Of a DNA stretch of 16,274 nt, positions 12,495 to 16,274 are shown one piece after another (the stretch's first letter is position 1; each line of letters begins with the position of its first letter). Origin of the DNA: an uncultured Lachnobacterium sp. GTDB lineage: Bacteria > Bacillota > Clostridia > Lachnospirales > Lachnospiraceae. The stretch is from positions 1 to 16,274 of the forward strand of contig URLU01000030.1 of assembly GCA_900548765.1 (NCBI GenBank). Direction: 5' to 3'. The notes under the pieces were generated by a model. The model saw only the letters and a program-made list of their open reading frames with translations, was not told where the DNA came from and searched no databases. The position numbers and the translations under genes were made by a program.

Positions 12495-13757
12495 ATGAGA
12501 GATTTGCATATTATGCAGCAGGAAGCGGTTGATAAAGGAGAATTACAGGTAAGGGTACGTGATAAAAGCACAGGAAGTCCAATACCAGATGCAAAGATTT
12601 CGGTATCTCAAACAGGTGGGACAGGAACCGTGATAGAGGAAGTGAAATCGGATTCTTCTGGAAATAGTGAATTACTTGATCTGGCAACGCCACCATTGGA
12701 ATATTCAATGGAGCCATCGCCAAATCAGCCATACTCGGAGTATACTGTCACAGTAAGCGAACCGGGCTATAGGGATTATACGGTGGCAGGAATTGACCTG
12801 CTGCCTAATGAAACTGCGATACAGGAAGTCAATATGGAGGTTATGGATTCCCCTGGAGATACTATAGATGAGATTGTGATTCCAGAGCATACACTTTTTG
12901 GAAATTATCCTGCAAAAATTCCAGAGGATGAGATAAAGAGCGTAAATGATTCTGGAGAGATAGTACTTAGCCGCGTAGTTATACCAGAGTATGTAGTAGT
13001 ACATGATGGAGCTCCATCAGATAATACAGTGCGAAACTATTATGTGAGATATAGGGATTATATCAAAAATGTTGCTTCCAGTGAGATATATGCAACATGG
13101 CCGGAATCAACAATTAGGGCAAATGTGCTTGCTATTATGTCTTTTACACTTAATAGGGTGTATACTGAGTGGTACAGGGGCAAAGGCTATTCCTTTACAA
13201 TCACCTCATCCACAGCCTACGACCACAAATTCGTCTACGGCAGAAACATATACAGTAACATTTCAACCATAGTAAATGAAATGTTTGAAAACTACTTATC
13301 CAGACCAAATGTGACCCAGCCGATTCTGACTCAGTATTGTGATGGACAGAAGGTGTCATGCCCGAACTGGATGACCCAGTGGGGGTCGAAGAGCTTAGGT
13401 GACAGAGGTTATAAGGCAATCGAGATTCTGCGCTATTATTATGGCAGCAATATGTATATAAACACAGCAGAAGCTATATCAGGAATCCCGGCTTCCTGGC
13501 CCGGCTATGATCTGGTAGTGGGTTCATCCGGAGAAAAGGTAAGACAATTACAGCAGCAGCTGGCACGTATTTCAAAAACTTACCCTGCAATTCCGACAGT
13601 TACAGTAGATGGTATATACGGAAATGAAACAAGGAAAGCAGTGGAAAAATTCCAGTCAGTATTTGGACTTCCGGTAACAGGCACAGTTGATTATCTGACA
13701 TGGTATGAGATATCTGCCATATATGTGGCGGTGACTCGAATCGCAGAGTTAAGTTAG
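12495..13757 (+). CDS. SpoIID-like domain protein with C-terminal peptidoglycan-binding domain
   Basis: A 420-residue protein with three recognisable parts. Residues 16-115 look like a carboxypeptidase-regulatory-type beta-sandwich (ELQVRVRDKSTGSPIPDAKISV, then SEYTVTVSEPGYRDYTV). Residues 186-320 resemble the SpoIID/LytB fold (YRDYIKNVASSEIYATWP, ANVLAIMSFTLNRVYTEWY, ITSSTAYD, and CDGQKVSCPNWMTQWGS). Residues 345-405 form a PG_binding_1 domain (GEKVRQLQQQL, VDGIYGNETRKAVEKFQ, LPVTGTVDYLTWY). SpoIID is a peptidoglycan glycosylase of sporulation; whether this relative is catalytic is unknown. Unexpectedly, no signal peptide or membrane segment is visible; the hydrophilic N terminus starts MRDLHIMQQEAVDKGE. 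GGAG lies 6 bases before the ATG. The next gene has its own promoter. Confidence 0.8.
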   Translation: MRDLHIMQQEAVDKGELQVRVRDKSTGSPIPDAKISVSQTGGTGTVIEEVKSDSSGNSELLDLATPPLEYSMEPSPNQPYSEYTVTVSEPGYRDYTVAGIDLLPNETAIQEVNMEVMDSPGDTIDEIVIPEHTLFGNYPAKIPEDEIKSVNDSGEIVLSRVVIPEYVVVHDGAPSDNTVRNYYVRYRDYIKNVASSEIYATWPESTIRANVLAIMSFTLNRVYTEWYRGKGYSFTITSSTAYDHKFVYGRNIYSNISTIVNEMFENYLSRPNVTQPILTQYCDGQKVSCPNWMTQWGSKSLGDRGYKAIEILRYYYGSNMYINTAEAISGIPASWPGYDLVVGSSGEKVRQLQQQLARISKTYPAIPTVTVDGIYGNETRKAVEKFQSVFGLPVTGTVDYLTWYEISAIYVAVTRIAELS

Positions 13758-13761
13758 TAGT

Positions 13762-13790
13762 TTGTGACACAATGCAAATTTATGTATAAT
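13762..13790 (+). promoter_or_regulatory. Promoter of the truA-recJ unit
   Basis: TTGTGA (13762-13767), a 17-base spacer and a perfect TATAAT (13785-13790) lie in the 52-base gap between the SpoIID-like gene and truA. Transcription would start close to 13797, giving a very short leader. Confidence 0.8.
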
Positions 13791-13809
13791 AAGGCACAGG
13801 AGAAAATGC

Positions 13810-14547
13810 ATGAAAAATTACAGGATAACAGTGTCCTATGATGGAACCAGATACAAGGGCTGGCAGGTGCAGAAAAGCACAGATGAAACCATTCAGGGCA
13901 AGCTTCAAAAGGTGATAGAATCGATATGCCGGCATCCGGTGGAGGTGATTGGTTCCGGAAGGACTGATGCAGGAGTGCATGCCAAGGGACAGGTGGCAAA
14001 CTTTCACATGGAAGGTGATTATGATGAGCTGGAGCTTCTTGACAGGATAAATCACTATCTGCCGGGGGATATTGCTGTCACATCCCTAAATCAGGTGGAT
14101 GACAGGTTCCACAGCAGATACAAGGCAAAGAGCAAGACTTATGTATACAGGATTAACACCAGCAATAGGTCAAATGTTTTTGAGCACAGATTTATTTATG
14201 AATATGGTCAGCAGCTGGATGAAGACAGGATGAGGGAGGGGGCAGAGCTTTTGCTTGGAACCCATGACTTTAAATCCTTTTGTGGCAATAAAAAGATGAA
14301 AAAATCAACTGTCAGGACAATATACGCCATTGATATTGAGCGTATAGGCGATGAAATTAAAATATCCTACACAGGTGATGGATTTTTACAAAATATGATA
14401 AGAATATTGACAGGCACCCTGATTGAAATAGGAAGAGGAGACAGAAAACCAGAGTCTGTCACAGAAATATTAAACGCAAAAGACCGGGAGGTGGCAGGCT
14501 ATACTGCTCCACCTCAGGGTCTGATATTGGAGGAAGTACAGTATTAA
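13810..14547 (+). CDS. truA: tRNA pseudouridine synthase A
   Basis: TruA converts uridines 38-40 in the tRNA anticodon arm to pseudouridine. The 245-residue product has the family's usual length. The start MKNYRITVSYDGTRYKGWQVQ is typical. The catalytic aspartate is Asp53 in GSGRTDAGVHAKGQVANF, SKTYVYRI supplies the conserved Tyr region, and the C-terminal half has THDFKSFCG and FLQNMIRILTGTLIEIGRG. AGGAGA precedes the ATG. recJ begins 1 base after the stop, which implies translational coupling and a shared transcript from the promoter at 13762. Confidence 0.96.
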   Translation: MKNYRITVSYDGTRYKGWQVQKSTDETIQGKLQKVIESICRHPVEVIGSGRTDAGVHAKGQVANFHMEGDYDELELLDRINHYLPGDIAVTSLNQVDDRFHSRYKAKSKTYVYRINTSNRSNVFEHRFIYEYGQQLDEDRMREGAELLLGTHDFKSFCGNKKMKKSTVRTIYAIDIERIGDEIKISYTGDGFLQNMIRILTGTLIEIGRGDRKPESVTEILNAKDREVAGYTAPPQGLILEEVQY

Positions 14548-14548
14548 T

Positions 14549-16274
14549 ATGCAGCAGTGGTATGTGATGAATAAAGCCGCTGATTTTAAGAAAATCGGTG
14601 CAAAGTACGGAATAGACCAGGTGACAGCCAGGGTAATAAGGAACAGGGATATAGTTGAGGATGAGGATATTCATCTTTTTTTGGAGGGAGATCTGTCGGA
14701 TTGTTATGACCCTGCCATGATGAAGGACGGAGACAGGCTCACAGATATTTTAATTGAAAAAATTAATGTGGGAGCCACAATCAGGATTGTGGGTGACTAT
14801 GACATAGATGGTGTCATGTCTACATATATATTGAAAAAATGCCTTGAAAGGGTTGGCGCAGATGTAAGCTATGTTATTCCTGACAGGGTGAAGGATGGAT
14901 ATGGCCTTAATGTCAGGCTTATAGATGATGCTTACAATGACGGCATAGACACTATAGTAACCTGTGACAATGGTATTGCGGCTGTGGCAGAGATTGCCCA
15001 TGCCAAGGAGCTGGGGATGACTGTGCTGGTGACAGACCATCATGAGATACCGGATGAAAAACCACAGGCAGATGCTATTGTTGACCCTCATCAGAAGGAT
15101 TGTGCCTATCCATACAAGGAGCTTTGCGGAGCTGGGGTGGCATGGAAGACTATGTGCCTTTTATTCAGGAAAATGAACATAGACGGAGAATTGCTGGACG
15201 AGCTTTTGGAGAATGTAGCTTTTGCCACAGTGGGAGATATTATGACTCTTGATGGTGAAAACAGAATCCTCGTGAAGGAAGGCTTAAAGAGAATACACCA
15301 CACTAAAAATATTGGAATGCAGGCTCTTATAAATCAATGCGGTCTATTGCCGGAGGATATAGAGAGCTATCACTTTGGCTATGTGCTGGGACCCTGTATA
15401 AATGCCAGTGGAAGACTGGAAACTGCAACGATGGCTTTGGAGCTTTTGCTGGAGGAAAATCCTAAGAAGGCAGAGGCACTTGCCGCCCAGCTGTGTTCAC
15501 TAAATGAAGAGCGCAAGGAAATGACCCAGGAGGGTGTTGACAAAGCCATAGAGCAGTATGAGAAGCTGGGGATGGACAAAGATACGGTTGTGGTGCTTTA
15601 TCTGCCCCAGGTACACGAGAGCATTGCCGGAATCATAGCCGGAAGAGTGAGGGAATATTGCCACAAGCCTGTGTTTATCCTTACCCAGAGCACGGATGCT
15701 GTAAAGGGCTCAGGGCGTTCCATAGAGGAATACTCCATGTACGAGGAGATGTGCAGGGTCAAGGATTTATTCATAAAATTTGGCGGTCATCCCATGGCAG
15801 CAGGCCTGTCACTGCCGGAAGAAAAAGTAGACGAGTTCCGCCGGAGAATAAATGAAAACTCACCACTTACAGAAAATGATCTGATTGAAAAAGTAAAGAT
15901 AGATGTGCCGATGCCGGTTTCCTATGTGACCAGGGAGCTGGTGAGAGAGTTTGAGATACTGGCACCCTTTGGGAAGGGCAATCCAAGACCGGTATTTGCG
16001 GATAGGAACCTGTATATAAGCAGGATGTGGTGTATTGGTAAAAATCAGAATGTACTCAGGCTCAGTCTGGTTTCGTCGGATGGCAGACCCATATCCGCTA
16101 TTTATTTTGGAAATATAGAGCTTTTCATGGATTATCTGCGTGAAAAATACAGCAGCGAGGATGTGGAGCTTGCCCTCCGGGGGAAAGAGAACAGGTTGGT
16201 GATTTCTGCTGTATATGTGCCCAAAATCAACACTTTCAGGGATGAGGAAAATCTTCAATTTGAAATTCAATATT
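14549..16274 (+). CDS. recJ: Single-stranded-DNA-specific exonuclease RecJ (3' end outside window)
   Basis: RecJ is a Mn/Mg-dependent 5'-3' single-strand exonuclease in recombination and repair. The frame is open from ATG at 14549 to the last base, 575 codons, so the C terminus is not seen. The DHH domain shows motif VGDYDIDGV (81-89), TCDNGI (138-143), and DHH at 163-165 in VTDHHEIP. ASGRLETA follows, and the DHHA1 part has ESIAGIIAGRV, SGRS and FGGHPMAAGLSLP. The later OB-like region has LAPFGKGNPRPVF. All expected metal-binding aspartates and histidines are present, so it should be active. It starts 1 base after truA; GGAGG lies 15 bases upstream, within truA. Confidence 0.95.
   Translation, partial: MQQWYVMNKAADFKKIGAKYGIDQVTARVIRNRDIVEDEDIHLFLEGDLSDCYDPAMMKDGDRLTDILIEKINVGATIRIVGDYDIDGVMSTYILKKCLERVGADVSYVIPDRVKDGYGLNVRLIDDAYNDGIDTIVTCDNGIAAVAEIAHAKELGMTVLVTDHHEIPDEKPQADAIVDPHQKDCAYPYKELCGAGVAWKTMCLLFRKMNIDGELLDELLENVAFATVGDIMTLDGENRILVKEGLKRIHHTKNIGMQALINQCGLLPEDIESYHFGYVLGPCINASGRLETATMALELLLEENPKKAEALAAQLCSLNEERKEMTQEGVDKAIEQYEKLGMDKDTVVVLYLPQVHESIAGIIAGRVREYCHKPVFILTQSTDAVKGSGRSIEEYSMYEEMCRVKDLFIKFGGHPMAAGLSLPEEKVDEFRRRINENSPLTENDLIEKVKIDVPMPVSYVTRELVREFEILAPFGKGNPRPVFADRNLYISRMWCIGKNQNVLRLSLVSSDGRPISAIYFGNIELFMDYLREKYSSEDVELALRGKENRLVISAVYVPKINTFRDEENLQFEIQY

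Overview
The window looks like chromosomal DNA of a low-to-moderate GC anaerobic Firmicute, most likely a member of the Lachnospiraceae (Clostridia). This rests on strong AGGAGG-type ribosome binding sites, the wording of the proteins (a Bacillus/phi3T-type ThyA, a SpoIID-like plus peptidoglycan-binding protein, paired MATE pumps) and the short intergenic style. The species cannot be fixed from the sequence alone. No CRISPR array, transposase, integrase or prophage gene is visible. Most genes are core metabolism; the less ordinary material lies mainly in the non-coding stretches.

Layout. (1) 1-2708, all + strand: an Lrp/AsnC-type regulator preceded by short repeated motifs, then proC, a 79-residue single-pass membrane protein, and a tRNA-dihydrouridine synthase with a TTG start. 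Spacing suggests one operon or two closely coupled ones. (2) 2713-3156, - strand: a small membrane-anchored protein resembling FMN-bind domains but without the flavin-attachment signature, ending 4 bases from the dihydrouridine synthase. (3) 3258-3557: a consensus promoter, a tRNA-Gly(GCC), an almost uninterrupted 31-bp hairpin that begins inside the tRNA acceptor strand, and a roughly 100-nt tRNA-derived, hairpin-rich element. (4) 3764-7790: a MATE pump and an MFS pump on the + strand, and a second MATE pump on the - strand. The last two are tail to tail with 2 bases between them and appear to share a bidirectional terminator inside the end of the MFS coding sequence. (5) 7791-8213: a gene-poor interval with two hairpins, a nine-codon ORF with a good ribosome binding site, the thyA promoter and a structured thyA leader. 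(6) 8214-11845: thyA, folA, ilvB and ilvN, closely packed on the + strand, combining dTMP/folate and branched-chain amino acid synthesis. (7) 11890-12402, - strand: a flavin reductase-like split-barrel protein, divergent from (8) 12495-13757, a SpoIID-like/peptidoglycan-binding protein lacking an evident signal peptide. (9) 13762-16274: a near-consensus promoter, truA, and recJ, which runs off the window end.

The parts most worth a second look are the tRNA-Gly region, where acceptor-strand sequence is reused in a long hairpin and in a degenerate tRNA-like copy; the micro-ORF/hairpin unit and the leader upstream of thyA; and the four-cysteine insert near the active-site end of IlvB. No clearly new multi-gene defence or mobile system is seen.
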